A DNA stretch of 64,000 nt, taken from Cetobacterium somerae ATCC BAA-474. Lineage in GTDB: Bacteria; Fusobacteriota; Fusobacteriia; Fusobacteriales; Fusobacteriaceae. The notes beneath the pieces were generated by a model. It saw only the letters and a program-made list of their open reading frames with translations. It searched no databases and was not told the origin of the DNA. The stretch's first letter is position 1. Each line of letters begins with the position of its first letter. Below are positions 42,501 through 50,806 of the stretch, in pieces. Where the stretch lies: NCBI RefSeq assembly GCF_000479045.1, contig NZ_KI518214.1, positions 42,919 to 106,918 on the forward strand. The letters are read 5' to 3'. The translations under genes were made by a program, and so were the position numbers.

Positions 42501-43775
42501 TTATTTTAATTTATTAGTGTAGAAGTTCTTAACATCATCCCATTTATAATATGGTTTCATAGTAGTTGCTATTGGTAGCTCAGCATCCTTTTCATTGTGT
42601 AAAATTTTAACTAAAACATCATTTTTATCATTTTTATAGAATATCCATTGAATATTTGTAGACATACCAGATATATCTCTTCCTAACCATCTCTCATAAA
42701 CTTTTTCCATATTATCCTCTTTTGCTGAGTAGCCATTGATATCTAGTAAAGTTATAAATGGAATAGTAGTTTCAGCATGGGCAAATCTTAGGTTAGCTGA
42801 GATGTTTTGATTTTTTATAGCTTCATCACTTGTAACTATAAAATTCTCTAAAAGAGGTAAAGCGATATTTGTAGCAATATCCTCTCCATTTTTCCCAGGA
42901 CCTTTTTCATAGAAATCACTTAGATTATCAACCTCTTCGTACCACTTTAACTGTTCTTCACTAAAAAACTCTCCAAAGCCTAAGTTTTTTCCAATATTAG
43001 CTTGGATAATATATAGATCATAAAGATTCCTAACAGCATCAGTTGGATTTTTTAAAACAACTTTGCCCTTACTATCTTTTAGTTTAAACTCACCACTTTC
43101 TAATTTTTTAACAAAATCTTTAGAAAAAAGCTGATTTAAAACTTCGTTGTTAAAGTTTTTACTTTTAGAGTATGTATTTAACTCTTTTTTCCAAGAACCA
43201 TTTTCAGAAAACTCCTCATACTCTGGAGAGAGATCAAAGAATCTTAAAAGTATATCTTTTTTATTGTTTGTTGAAACTTTAAAGTTTATATTTGGAGTGT
43301 ACTGTCCAAGTTCTTCTAAAAAAGCATCTCTACTCTGCTGAGCTCTTTCAACATAAGTTGATGAAGCTATAATATCTTTTCCAAAAATCTCTTTATTGTT
43401 CTCATAGAATCTTTTAGCAATCTCTTTTTGCTCTTTAACACCAACCTCAGTTAAAAGACCATAGTTTCCTTTTTCAATCTCCATAAGTTGTGCTATAGAG
43501 TTTTTTAACTTTAATCCCTCAGGAGTAATAGCGTTTTCTTTTTCTGCAATAGATAATAACTCGTATAAAGATACATCATACTTAGGTGAAGATAGATGTC
43601 TAGAACCATGTCTTCCTAAATGATTTACAAAGAATGGTTTATACCCATTAGGTGTAGGAGCAGTAGAAATCTCTTTAACACTGTATGGTTGTTTAGTACC
43701 TAAGTAGTTAAAATCTGCTGAAAAAATTGAAGCACTTAAAGTTGTAAAAATTGCTAAAAATTTAATGGTATTCAC
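42501..43775 (-). CDS. Exported histidine phosphatase of the MINPP/phytase type
   Basis: A 424-residue protein with a signal peptide (NTIKFLAIFTTLSASIFSA). The phosphohistidine site is Arg55-His56-Gly-Ser-Arg59 in LGRHGSRH, and the proton donor is in FAHAETTIPF. HAE in place of HD is the mark of multiple inositol polyphosphate phosphatases. It would release phosphate from inositol phosphates or similar esters in the periplasm. It heads the PhnDCEE/PhnP-like operon, so its products may feed that importer. Start is GTG 43775, ten bases after GGGAGG; upstream frame codons lack a binding site and would hide the signal peptide. Confidence 0.8.
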   Translation of the reverse strand: MNTIKFLAIFTTLSASIFSADFNYLGTKQPYSVKEISTAPTPNGYKPFFVNHLGRHGSRHLSSPKYDVSLYELLSIAEKENAITPEGLKLKNSIAQLMEIEKGNYGLLTEVGVKEQKEIAKRFYENNKEIFGKDIIASSTYVERAQQSRDAFLEELGQYTPNINFKVSTNNKKDILLRFFDLSPEYEEFSENGSWKKELNTYSKSKNFNNEVLNQLFSKDFVKKLESGEFKLKDSKGKVVLKNPTDAVRNLYDLYIIQANIGKNLGFGEFFSEEQLKWYEEVDNLSDFYEKGPGKNGEDIATNIALPLLENFIVTSDEAIKNQNISANLRFAHAETTIPFITLLDINGYSAKEDNMEKVYERWLGRDISGMSTNIQWIFYKNDKNDVLVKILHNEKDAELPIATTMKPYYKWDDVKNFYTNKLK

Positions 43776-43814
43776 TTTAAAAAATCCTCCCTGTGAAAAA
43801 TATTTATCAGACTC

Positions 43815-43842
43815 ATTATAAACTAGTTGTGTTAAACAAAAA
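43815..43842 (-). promoter_or_regulatory. Possible promoter of the phosphatase/phn operon
   Basis: Read leftward: TTTTTG (43842-43837), 16-base spacer, TATAAT (43820-43815), about 40 bases before the GTG start. The -35 is poor. Confidence 0.4.
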
Positions 43843-43883
43843 TTAAAATAAAGTAAAAGAAATGTTATTTTATATACAGAAAA

Positions 43884-43922
43884 ATAAAAAAACACAAAGG
43901 TTTTTATAAAACCTCTGTGTTT
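43884..43922 (-). terminator. Terminator of the APC permease gene
   Basis: ACACAGAGGTTTT / AAAACCTTTGTGT (leftward sense) with one G-U pair and a three-base loop, then T-rich sequence. Confidence 0.8.
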
Positions 43923-43934
43923 TCTATGTTAAAT

Positions 43935-45365
43935 CTATTTATTTGTTTTTCTAGCTATCTTAGGGAAGATAAGTCCAAGTCCAACTAGAACAATTGGTGT
44001 TAAAATGTTAAGAGTAATTTGGAAGAACCACTCAGAACTAAATGTTTCAATGTTTTTAGGGAAGATACCCATTAAACATGCAAATGCTGTAAAGGCAAAA
44101 CACCAGATTCCAATAGCTGTTGCAATCTTATCATTTTTAACAAACTTAAATCCTGAACTATCACTTAAAGCTTTGTTCTTAATTAATCCTCTAAGTCCAA
44201 TGTATGCTAAGAATACCCATAAGTATCTAAGTGGCATAACAATTGAGTTTAAATCAAGAAGCCAGTTATAAAGGTTATTCATATCTCCAATACCAAGTGC
44301 TGGAATTATAATTAGGATTCCAACAAGTACAGCAGTTAATTTATATCCATTAATAGGTGCTCCATTTTCATTACATTTTGTAAATGCAGCTGGTATAAAG
44401 TTCTTATCTCCTTCTCCAATTAATATTTTAAGTGGAGCATCAATAGAGAACATAAGTGCTGATATTTGAGATAGAGTATTAGCTACAGCATATAAAACCA
44501 TAAGTGCGTTTCCAACACCGTAGTATTCACCTAAAAGTTTAAATGCGTAGTATTGACCATTCATTTTTAAGTCAGCAGGAATATTTCCACTATTAAACAT
44601 GATTCCCATTGCAAATGAACCAAGTAGAGCTGACATACCAACCATAGCAGCAAGTGCTAACATCCCTTTAGGGAAGTTTGTGTGAGGATTTTCAACGTCT
44701 TTAACGTATGGAGAGATTTTCTCGCATCCACCAACAGCAAATACTAACATAGATATAGTAGTAAAGTATGTAAAGTCAAACTTAGGCATAAATGTCGATA
44801 GTGACCAATCAGTTGTAGCAGGATTGATACTCATAAGAGATGGTGCAGCAACTGTTAGTAAAATATATAAAATACCCATGAAGAACATAGATGTTCCAGC
44901 AAGAGCTCCTATTCTTTTTAAAGAGTTCATACCTTTAGATGATAACCAAAGGAAAAGTAGGAAGATTCCTAAAACGATACTCTGTAAAACTAAAGGATTA
45001 AAAGTTTTTATCATATCTCCATTTTGGAAGAAAACCCAACTTAAAGCAACTAATGCACTTTGAGGTTTTTGTGCTAAATAAGGGATGTGAACAACCCAAT
45101 ATGTCCAACCAGCAAGATACGCTATCATAGGTCCGTAAGTTGAACCAACCCAACTTGAAACTCCTCCAGCTTTGTGATCAAAGACAGATCCCATCTCTCC
45201 AACCATAAGTGCATATGGTAAAAAGTAAAGAGAAAGAATTAATACCCAAGAAACTACAACTGTTAAACCTTGGTTTGCGTAGTTATTAACAACGTTACCA
45301 AATCCCCAAACAATTGTGAATCCCATCATGGCTAGCATACGCCAGTTTAATTTTTTTGATTCCAT
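43935..45365 (-). CDS. APC-family amino acid permease
   Basis: A 476-residue transporter of about 12 helices. GFTIVWGFGNVVNNYANQG near 15-33 replaces the usual G-S-G-I helix-1 motif, and FAVGGCEKISPYVKDVENPHTNFPKGM near 208-234 is the APC helix-6 region. It is distantly related to GadC-like and YjeM-like permeases. Substrate unknown. Divergent from the malX-type PTS gene across a region with a 16-bp palindrome. AGGAGT precedes the ATG. Confidence 0.8.
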   Translation of the reverse strand: MESKKLNWRMLAMMGFTIVWGFGNVVNNYANQGLTVVVSWVLILSLYFLPYALMVGEMGSVFDHKAGGVSSWVGSTYGPMIAYLAGWTYWVVHIPYLAQKPQSALVALSWVFFQNGDMIKTFNPLVLQSIVLGIFLLFLWLSSKGMNSLKRIGALAGTSMFFMGILYILLTVAAPSLMSINPATTDWSLSTFMPKFDFTYFTTISMLVFAVGGCEKISPYVKDVENPHTNFPKGMLALAAMVGMSALLGSFAMGIMFNSGNIPADLKMNGQYYAFKLLGEYYGVGNALMVLYAVANTLSQISALMFSIDAPLKILIGEGDKNFIPAAFTKCNENGAPINGYKLTAVLVGILIIIPALGIGDMNNLYNWLLDLNSIVMPLRYLWVFLAYIGLRGLIKNKALSDSSGFKFVKNDKIATAIGIWCFAFTAFACLMGIFPKNIETFSSEWFFQITLNILTPIVLVGLGLIFPKIARKTNK

Positions 45366-45405
45366 AAATCTAGTACTCCTTTTTTGTTAAATATTTCACT
45401 TTAAT

Positions 45406-45421
45406 ATGTACAATTGTACAT
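45406..45421. promoter_or_regulatory. Perfect 16-bp palindrome, candidate operator
   Basis: ATGTACAATTGTACAT is fully self-complementary and lies between the divergent permease and PTS genes. A second left half, ATGTACAATT, occurs at 45551-45560, about 145 bases further and before the PTS ribosome binding site, followed by an imperfect right half. A paired operator for a repressor of one or both genes is likely. Confidence 0.55.
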
Positions 45422-45460
45422 TGAATTATACAATAAATCAAATATTTTTTTCTAATATAG

Positions 45461-45466
45461 TATAAT
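45461..45466 (+). promoter_or_regulatory. Probable -10 element of the PTS gene
   Basis: TATAAT about 130 bases before the ATG, between the two palindrome copies. The -35 (TCAAAT at 45438) is weak, which would suit an activated promoter. Confidence 0.35.
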
Positions 45467-45596
45467 GAAAAGTAATTTTCAAAATCAAAACTATTAATTT
45501 CTTTCAAAAAAATATGAAAAAGATTATGAATTGAACAAAAGTGTTTTTATATGTACAATTTGTGATATAAAAAAAGTTTTAAGGGGAGTGTGTCAA

Positions 45597-47135
45597 ATGA
45601 CTACCAAAAATAGAATAAGTGCATGGGAGTTTTTCCAGAGCTTAGGAAAAACATTTATGTTGCCAGTAGCTTTACTAGCAGCAATGGGAATTTTACTTGG
45701 AATAGGTGCTGCCTTTACAGGTGGAACAACAATAGAGATGTTTCCGTTTTTAGGAAATAGTTTCTTACAAGGTATATTTAACTTTATGATAAAGATAAGT
45801 TTAGTTGCCTTTTCATTTTTACCACTTATGTTTGCTGTAGCAATTCCACTGGGAATGGCTAGAGAGAATAAAGAGATTGCAGCTTTTGCAGGACTTATGG
45901 GTTATATTGCAATGCAACTTGGAACAAACTTTTACTTAAATGAAACAGGACTTTTAAAAGTTGTAGATACAAAGATGGTAATGGGAATTCAAAGTATCGA
46001 TACAGGAGCATTAGGAGCATTAATCTGTGGAGTTATAGTTTTCTTTATCCACGAGAAGTTCCAAAACGTTGAGTTACCAGATGCTTTTTCATTCTTTGGA
46101 GGAACAAGATTTGTAGCTATTGCAACAGTTTTAATAATGTCAGTAGTAGGACTTGCAGTACCAATGGTATGGCCTTTCTTTGCAGCTGGAATAAATAAAG
46201 TTGGAGCAGCGATTCATGGAGCTGGACCATTTGGACCATTCCTATTTGGAGCTGGAGAGAGATTACTTCTTCCATTTGGACTTCACCATATCTTAGTTGC
46301 AACAATAAGATTCACTGAAGCTGGAGGAACTTATGTAACTGCAGCTGGAGAAACAATTCACGGAGCATTAAATATATTTTATAATCAGTTTGCACAGGGA
46401 GCAGAGTTTGTATCTCCAGAAGCAACAAAGTTCTTATCTCAAGGTAAGATGCCAACATTTATGTTTGGACTTGCAGGAGCAGCTTTAGCAATATATAAAT
46501 CAGCATACTTAGAGAATAGAAAAAAGATCAAAGGACTTTTGATATCAGCAGTTGTAGCATCAGCAGTTGGTGGAATAACTGAACCAATCGAATTTATATT
46601 CCTATTTATAGCACCAGTTCTTTATGTGTTCCACGCAATTATGACTGGACTTGGATTTATGGTAATGGGACTTTTAAAAGTAGTTATTGGAAACACTGAT
46701 GGAAACATAATTGACTTCCTAGTATTTGGAGTGTTCCAAGGATTCTGGACAAAATGGTTCTACGTAATTCCAGTTGGAATTGTATGGTTCCTAATTTACT
46801 ACTTCGTATTTAAATGGTATATTGTAAAATATGATATCCCAACTCCAGGAAGAGATAACTCAGCTCAAGCAAAAGAAGCTGTTGATAGTGGAGATATTGC
46901 TGGATATACAGCTAAAGTTATGTTAGAAGCTTTAGGTGGAAAAGAGAACATTGTAAGTTTAGATAACTGTATAACAAGACTTAGACTTGTAGTTAAAGAT
47001 GCAAATAAGATAGATGTAGAAGCTGTTAAAGCAGCAGGTGCAGTAAACGTAGTAAAACTAAATGATACAAATGTACAAGTTATAATTGGACCAAAAGTTC
47101 AAGTATTAAAGAAACAGTTACAAAAGTTAATGTAA
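45597..47135 (+). CDS. malX: PTS EIICB component, MalX/glucose-maltose type
   Basis: A 512-residue PTS permease that takes up and phosphorylates a glucose- or alpha-glucoside-type sugar. The IIC domain (~10 helices) covers residues 1-410 with GERLLLPFGLHHI and GGITEPIEFIFLF, the second being the conserved loop that binds substrate. The IIB domain covers the last ~80 residues, with the phosphorylated Cys458 in DNCITRLRL. There is no IIA domain, so it must use one encoded elsewhere. The start ATG 45597 is eight bases after AAGGGGAG. Followed by the MalY-like gene, as in the E. coli malXY pair. Confidence 0.87.
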   Translation: MTTKNRISAWEFFQSLGKTFMLPVALLAAMGILLGIGAAFTGGTTIEMFPFLGNSFLQGIFNFMIKISLVAFSFLPLMFAVAIPLGMARENKEIAAFAGLMGYIAMQLGTNFYLNETGLLKVVDTKMVMGIQSIDTGALGALICGVIVFFIHEKFQNVELPDAFSFFGGTRFVAIATVLIMSVVGLAVPMVWPFFAAGINKVGAAIHGAGPFGPFLFGAGERLLLPFGLHHILVATIRFTEAGGTYVTAAGETIHGALNIFYNQFAQGAEFVSPEATKFLSQGKMPTFMFGLAGAALAIYKSAYLENRKKIKGLLISAVVASAVGGITEPIEFIFLFIAPVLYVFHAIMTGLGFMVMGLLKVVIGNTDGNIIDFLVFGVFQGFWTKWFYVIPVGIVWFLIYYFVFKWYIVKYDIPTPGRDNSAQAKEAVDSGDIAGYTAKVMLEALGGKENIVSLDNCITRLRLVVKDANKIDVEAVKAAGAVNVVKLNDTNVQVIIGPKVQVLKKQLQKLM

Positions 47136-47139
47136 TAAA

Positions 47140-47170
47140 ATTCGGGGGGAAACAATCCCCCCTTTTATTT
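47140..47170 (+). terminator. Hairpin between the PTS gene and the MalY-like gene
   Basis: GGGGGG-AAACAAT-CCCCCC (47144-47162) followed by TTTTATTT. The pure G/C stem is striking in this AT-rich DNA. If active it would reduce transcription of the lyase gene relative to the transporter. Confidence 0.75.
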
Positions 47171-47190
47171 AGAAGATTTTAGGAGGATGT

Positions 47191-48345
47191 ATGAATTTTG
47201 ATGAAATTATAAATAGAAAAGGAACTTACTGTACTCAGTGGGATTATATAGAGGATAGATTTGGACCTGGAACAAAGGATTTGACTCCGTTTTCTATCTC
47301 TGATACAGATTTCAAATGTCCTCAAGAGATTTTAGATGCAATAGTAGAAAGAACAGCTCATGGAATTTTTGGATACTCTCGTTGGAATCATGAAGATTAT
47401 AAAAGTGCTATAAAAAATTGGTATAAAACAAGATACTCTACAGATATAAATAGTGATTGGGTTGTGTATTCACCAAATGTAATCTATAGTATCTCTACCC
47501 TATTAGAGGAGTTAGTTGGAAAAGATGGAAAAGTGATGACTCACACTCCAAGATATGATGGATTTACAAAAATCTTAAAACCTTATAACCTTTTTGAGGT
47601 AACTTTAAAAGAGGATGAGAGTGGAGAGTTTCATACAGATTTTTCTATAATAGAAGAGGGATTTAAAAGTGGAGTTAAGGCATTTTTACTTTGTAATCCT
47701 GAAAATCCAGTTGGAAAGGTTTGGAAATATGAGGAGTTAAAGGAACTTATATATTTGTGTGAAAAGTATGATGTTATTCTAATTTCAGATGATATTCATA
47801 TGGATATAGCTAGAAGAGAGGTAACTCCAGTATTAAAAATAGATACGAAAAGATGTTTAATTGTAAGTTCAGCATCAAAAACTTTTAATACACCAGCTTT
47901 TGGAGGTTCATATGCAATAATACCTCAAGATGATATTAGAGAAAAGTTTGTAACTCACTTAAAGGAGGTAGACTCACTATCATCTCCAACAATTTTTGGA
48001 GTGTTATCAACAATGGTTGCATATAATAGTTGTGGATACTGGGTGGATGAGTTAAATAGTTATCTAACTAAAAACTGTGAATATGTAGAGAAAGAGTTAA
48101 ATGGATTTCACGGAGTTAGAGCTTTAATACCTGAGGGAACATATCTTATGTGGATAGATCTAAAAGATTGTAATATAGATATGGATAGATTTAAAAAATC
48201 ACTTATTGAGGATGGAAAAGTGGCTATTATGTCTGGAGAGGCTTATGGTGATAAAGATAGAATCCGTTTAAATGTGGGGTGTCCACTTTCAAAAGTAAAA
48301 ATAGCAGTTGAAGGTATTAAAAGAGCTATTGAAAAAGTGAGATAA
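47191..48345 (+). CDS. malY: MalY/PatB-type PLP-dependent C-S beta-lyase
   Basis: A 384-residue class I/II aminotransferase-fold enzyme. The Schiff-base Lys230 is in SSASKTFNTPAFGGSY; NPENPVGKVW near 170 and the C-terminal Arg region IRLNVGCP also fit. MalY/PatB enzymes cleave cystathionine or cysteine conjugates; E. coli MalY also restrains the maltose activator MalT. Its position behind a MalX-like PTS copies the E. coli order, though no MalI-type regulator is adjacent. Ribosome binding site AGGAGG. Confidence 0.9.
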   Translation: MNFDEIINRKGTYCTQWDYIEDRFGPGTKDLTPFSISDTDFKCPQEILDAIVERTAHGIFGYSRWNHEDYKSAIKNWYKTRYSTDINSDWVVYSPNVIYSISTLLEELVGKDGKVMTHTPRYDGFTKILKPYNLFEVTLKEDESGEFHTDFSIIEEGFKSGVKAFLLCNPENPVGKVWKYEELKELIYLCEKYDVILISDDIHMDIARREVTPVLKIDTKRCLIVSSASKTFNTPAFGGSYAIIPQDDIREKFVTHLKEVDSLSSPTIFGVLSTMVAYNSCGYWVDELNSYLTKNCEYVEKELNGFHGVRALIPEGTYLMWIDLKDCNIDMDRFKKSLIEDGKVAIMSGEAYGDKDRIRLNVGCPLSKVKIAVEGIKRAIEKVR

Positions 48346-48372
48346 GAAAGTTATAATATCTTAGGTGATGAT

Positions 48373-49629
48373 ATGAGTTTAAAAAGAAAAGAGTTAGAAG
48401 TTTTAAAGCTAGTAAATGCTGGAAAAACAGTGGATGAGATTCTTTTTCAAATGGAAACAAGTGAGAGAAATCTAAGATATATAATTGATAATCTAAATTT
48501 TTATCTAAAAAAAATATTGGATAAATGGATAGAAAAAGATAGAAAAAAATTGCTAATTCATTTGAGTGAGAGTGAGTTAGATAGATTTTATAAAGAGGTT
48601 TATAAAAGTTACTATACATTAGAGCAGGAGGAAAGGGCAGAGTTTATACTTATGACCTTTCTTTTTGTAAAAGATGTGAGACTAAGTTTTATAGAGGAAA
48701 AGTTAGAGATAACAAGGGCTACTCTGAAAAAAGATATAGAGTTTTTAAATGAAAATTTGAAAAGATATAGTTTAAAGTTAGAATCTGAAAAAAATAGATT
48801 TTCCATTGTTGGAAATGAGAAAAAGCTAAGACACTTAAAAGCTTTAAAGTATTTAGAGTATTGTAATTTAGAGATAACCCCTTTAGATTTAAACTATATT
48901 TTTCAAAATATAGATGATGAGATGTTAAAAGAGTTAGAAATAGTTATTCTAGATATTGGACGAAAATTTTCAGTGGAGTTTAAAGAGGACTTTGTAAAAC
49001 TTATGAAGATATTTCTATATGTTTCTTTAGAAAGAGTAAAAGAGGGACATATTATAAATAGAAAAGCTAATTATGAGTTTTTAGTTAATACCTCTCACTA
49101 TGAAATTGCAAAAGATAGTTTAGGAAAATATTTAGATACAGATCTGAGTTATGAGTTAGTTCATATAACAGAGTATTTTATTAGTGGTGGAGTGACTGAA
49201 AATATAGAGGAGTTAAAAGAGAGTGTTGAAAAATATCTGCTTGGATTGACGACGCTACTGGAAAAAACTTTTAGTGATTCACTGGATTATAAAGAGCTAC
49301 ATTCAAAACTTTTAGGTTATTTAATCCCAGCTATATATAGATTAAGAAACAACTTTAGTATAAAAGAGTTTGGAGAGAGAGATGAGTTTTTTAGTTTAGT
49401 TGAAAGCTACTCTAAAGATGAAAAATATCTTCCTGAAAAACTAACTGAAAATGAGATTTTTCATATAGCTAAAGAGATTAGAACATATATGGAAAACGAG
49501 AAGAATAGAGTGATAAGTTTAAAAACACTATTAGAGATTGTAAATAGGAATAGTGAAGTAGTAAATAGTGAAAAATTAATAAAGGAACTATTAGAAGTTT
49601 ATGGTAATGTTATAAAAAAAGACTTTTAA
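48373..49629 (+). CDS. BglG/Mga-like helix-turn-helix regulator with PRD-type region
   Basis: A 418-residue regulator. Two N-terminal helix-turn-helix units are suggested, at about 5-40 (KTVDEILFQMETSERNLRYIIDNL) and 90-135 (VRLSFIEEKLEITRATLKKDIEFL). The middle and end are helical, with HSKLLGYLIPAIYRLRNNFSIKE near 313-335 recalling the conserved helix of PTS regulation domains. PRD proteins are phosphorylated by PTS components, and it follows the PTS and lyase genes by 27 bases, so it probably controls them. No EIIB or EIIA domain at the end. Confidence 0.65.
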   Translation: MSLKRKELEVLKLVNAGKTVDEILFQMETSERNLRYIIDNLNFYLKKILDKWIEKDRKKLLIHLSESELDRFYKEVYKSYYTLEQEERAEFILMTFLFVKDVRLSFIEEKLEITRATLKKDIEFLNENLKRYSLKLESEKNRFSIVGNEKKLRHLKALKYLEYCNLEITPLDLNYIFQNIDDEMLKELEIVILDIGRKFSVEFKEDFVKLMKIFLYVSLERVKEGHIINRKANYEFLVNTSHYEIAKDSLGKYLDTDLSYELVHITEYFISGGVTENIEELKESVEKYLLGLTTLLEKTFSDSLDYKELHSKLLGYLIPAIYRLRNNFSIKEFGERDEFFSLVESYSKDEKYLPEKLTENEIFHIAKEIRTYMENEKNRVISLKTLLEIVNRNSEVVNSEKLIKELLEVYGNVIKKDF

Positions 49630-49639
49630 TGGGGGTATC

Positions 49640-50806
49640 ATGAAAATATTAATCTATTTTTTTGTAATAGTAAACTACCTCTTTGCTTTTCCAGGAATTG
49701 ATTATAAAGAACCAGCTACAGTAAAAAAGTTTTTTCCATCGACACCTTTAGTTGTATCGACACCTTCAATAGCTCCAGGTCGAAGTACTTTTACAACTCA
49801 AAGGGAGATGCTTGACTATTTAGGTGCTATTCATACAAAAAATAGTAGTACAGTGGTAAATCTTTTAGGACCAACTAAAGATAACAACTACTTACCAGTT
49901 TTTGTATTCTCAAAGGGAAAAGAGCTAACATTTAAAAATACATCTAATGGGAAACCAACAGTTATGTTAATAGCACAGCAACATGGAGATGAACCTATGG
50001 GTTGTGATGTTTTAATGGGAACTATTAAAAGAATAGCTCAAGGTGGAATGAACTATCTTCTTGATAGAGTAAATATAGTTATTATGCCAAGAATAAACCC
50101 AGATGGAGCAGCAAAATTTACAAGAGTTGCAAGAAAAAATATTGATATAAATGATGATCATCAGAATTTCTATACAATAGAAGCAACATCAGTAAGTAAT
50201 ATGTATGATCTATTTAATCCAGAGGTTTTTGTGGATCTACATGAATATATAGCAGATAAAGATTCATATTCAGATATAATTAGTGGAGGAGCACTACCAT
50301 ATTATGATATGCTGACATTGAGTCCAACAAATCCAAACTATCCAAAGAATTTAAATGATTATTCACGACATCTTATAATTTTATTAAAGGATGAGATGGG
50401 GAAAAGTGGATATCCAATAGATTACTATTATAACCCTTTTATAAAACCAAAAAATGGTCAACCTTTAACTCTTTATAGAGCGACTTCAGATTGTGCATTA
50501 GCTAGAAATGCCTATGGACTTAGAGGAAGTTTATCATTTTTAATGGAACTTAGAGGAAGAGGAATAGGTTTTGAAAATGTTGAAAGAAGATTAAATACTG
50601 GACTGGCAGCAGTTCAACTTCTTTTAGAAAGAGTGTACTTTAAATCTGATGAAGTAAAAAATTTAGTAGCATCTGAAAGAAACCTTATAACAAATAGTAA
50701 TAAAAAATTAGAGTTAGTGGACTCATCAATTCAATTTCCACTAATAAATATAGAAACAGGAGCATTAGAAAATACTCCTGCTATCTTAGTAAAACAGAAA
50801 AATTAA
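49640..50806 (+). CDS. Exported M14-family metallopeptidase
   Basis: A 388-residue protein with a short signal peptide (MKILIYFFVIVNYLFA). The zinc site is His115-x-x-Glu118 in QQHGDEPMG and His201 in VDLHEYI; the catalytic Glu is in LMELRGRGIG. NPDGA and RNAYGLRGS are also typical of M14 carboxypeptidases. It would remove C-terminal residues from peptides, possibly from peptidoglycan stems, outside the membrane. It lies ten bases behind the regulator, probably in the same transcript. Confidence 0.82.
   Translation: MKILIYFFVIVNYLFAFPGIDYKEPATVKKFFPSTPLVVSTPSIAPGRSTFTTQREMLDYLGAIHTKNSSTVVNLLGPTKDNNYLPVFVFSKGKELTFKNTSNGKPTVMLIAQQHGDEPMGCDVLMGTIKRIAQGGMNYLLDRVNIVIMPRINPDGAAKFTRVARKNIDINDDHQNFYTIEATSVSNMYDLFNPEVFVDLHEYIADKDSYSDIISGGALPYYDMLTLSPTNPNYPKNLNDYSRHLIILLKDEMGKSGYPIDYYYNPFIKPKNGQPLTLYRATSDCALARNAYGLRGSLSFLMELRGRGIGFENVERRLNTGLAAVQLLLERVYFKSDEVKNLVASERNLITNSNKKLELVDSSIQFPLINIETGALENTPAILVKQKN

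Noticed and set aside
43776..43895. Longer N terminus for the histidine phosphatase
   Set aside because: The extra 40 codons contain no ribosome binding site before them and would place the signal peptide inside the protein; GTG 43775 has GGGAGG at ten bases.
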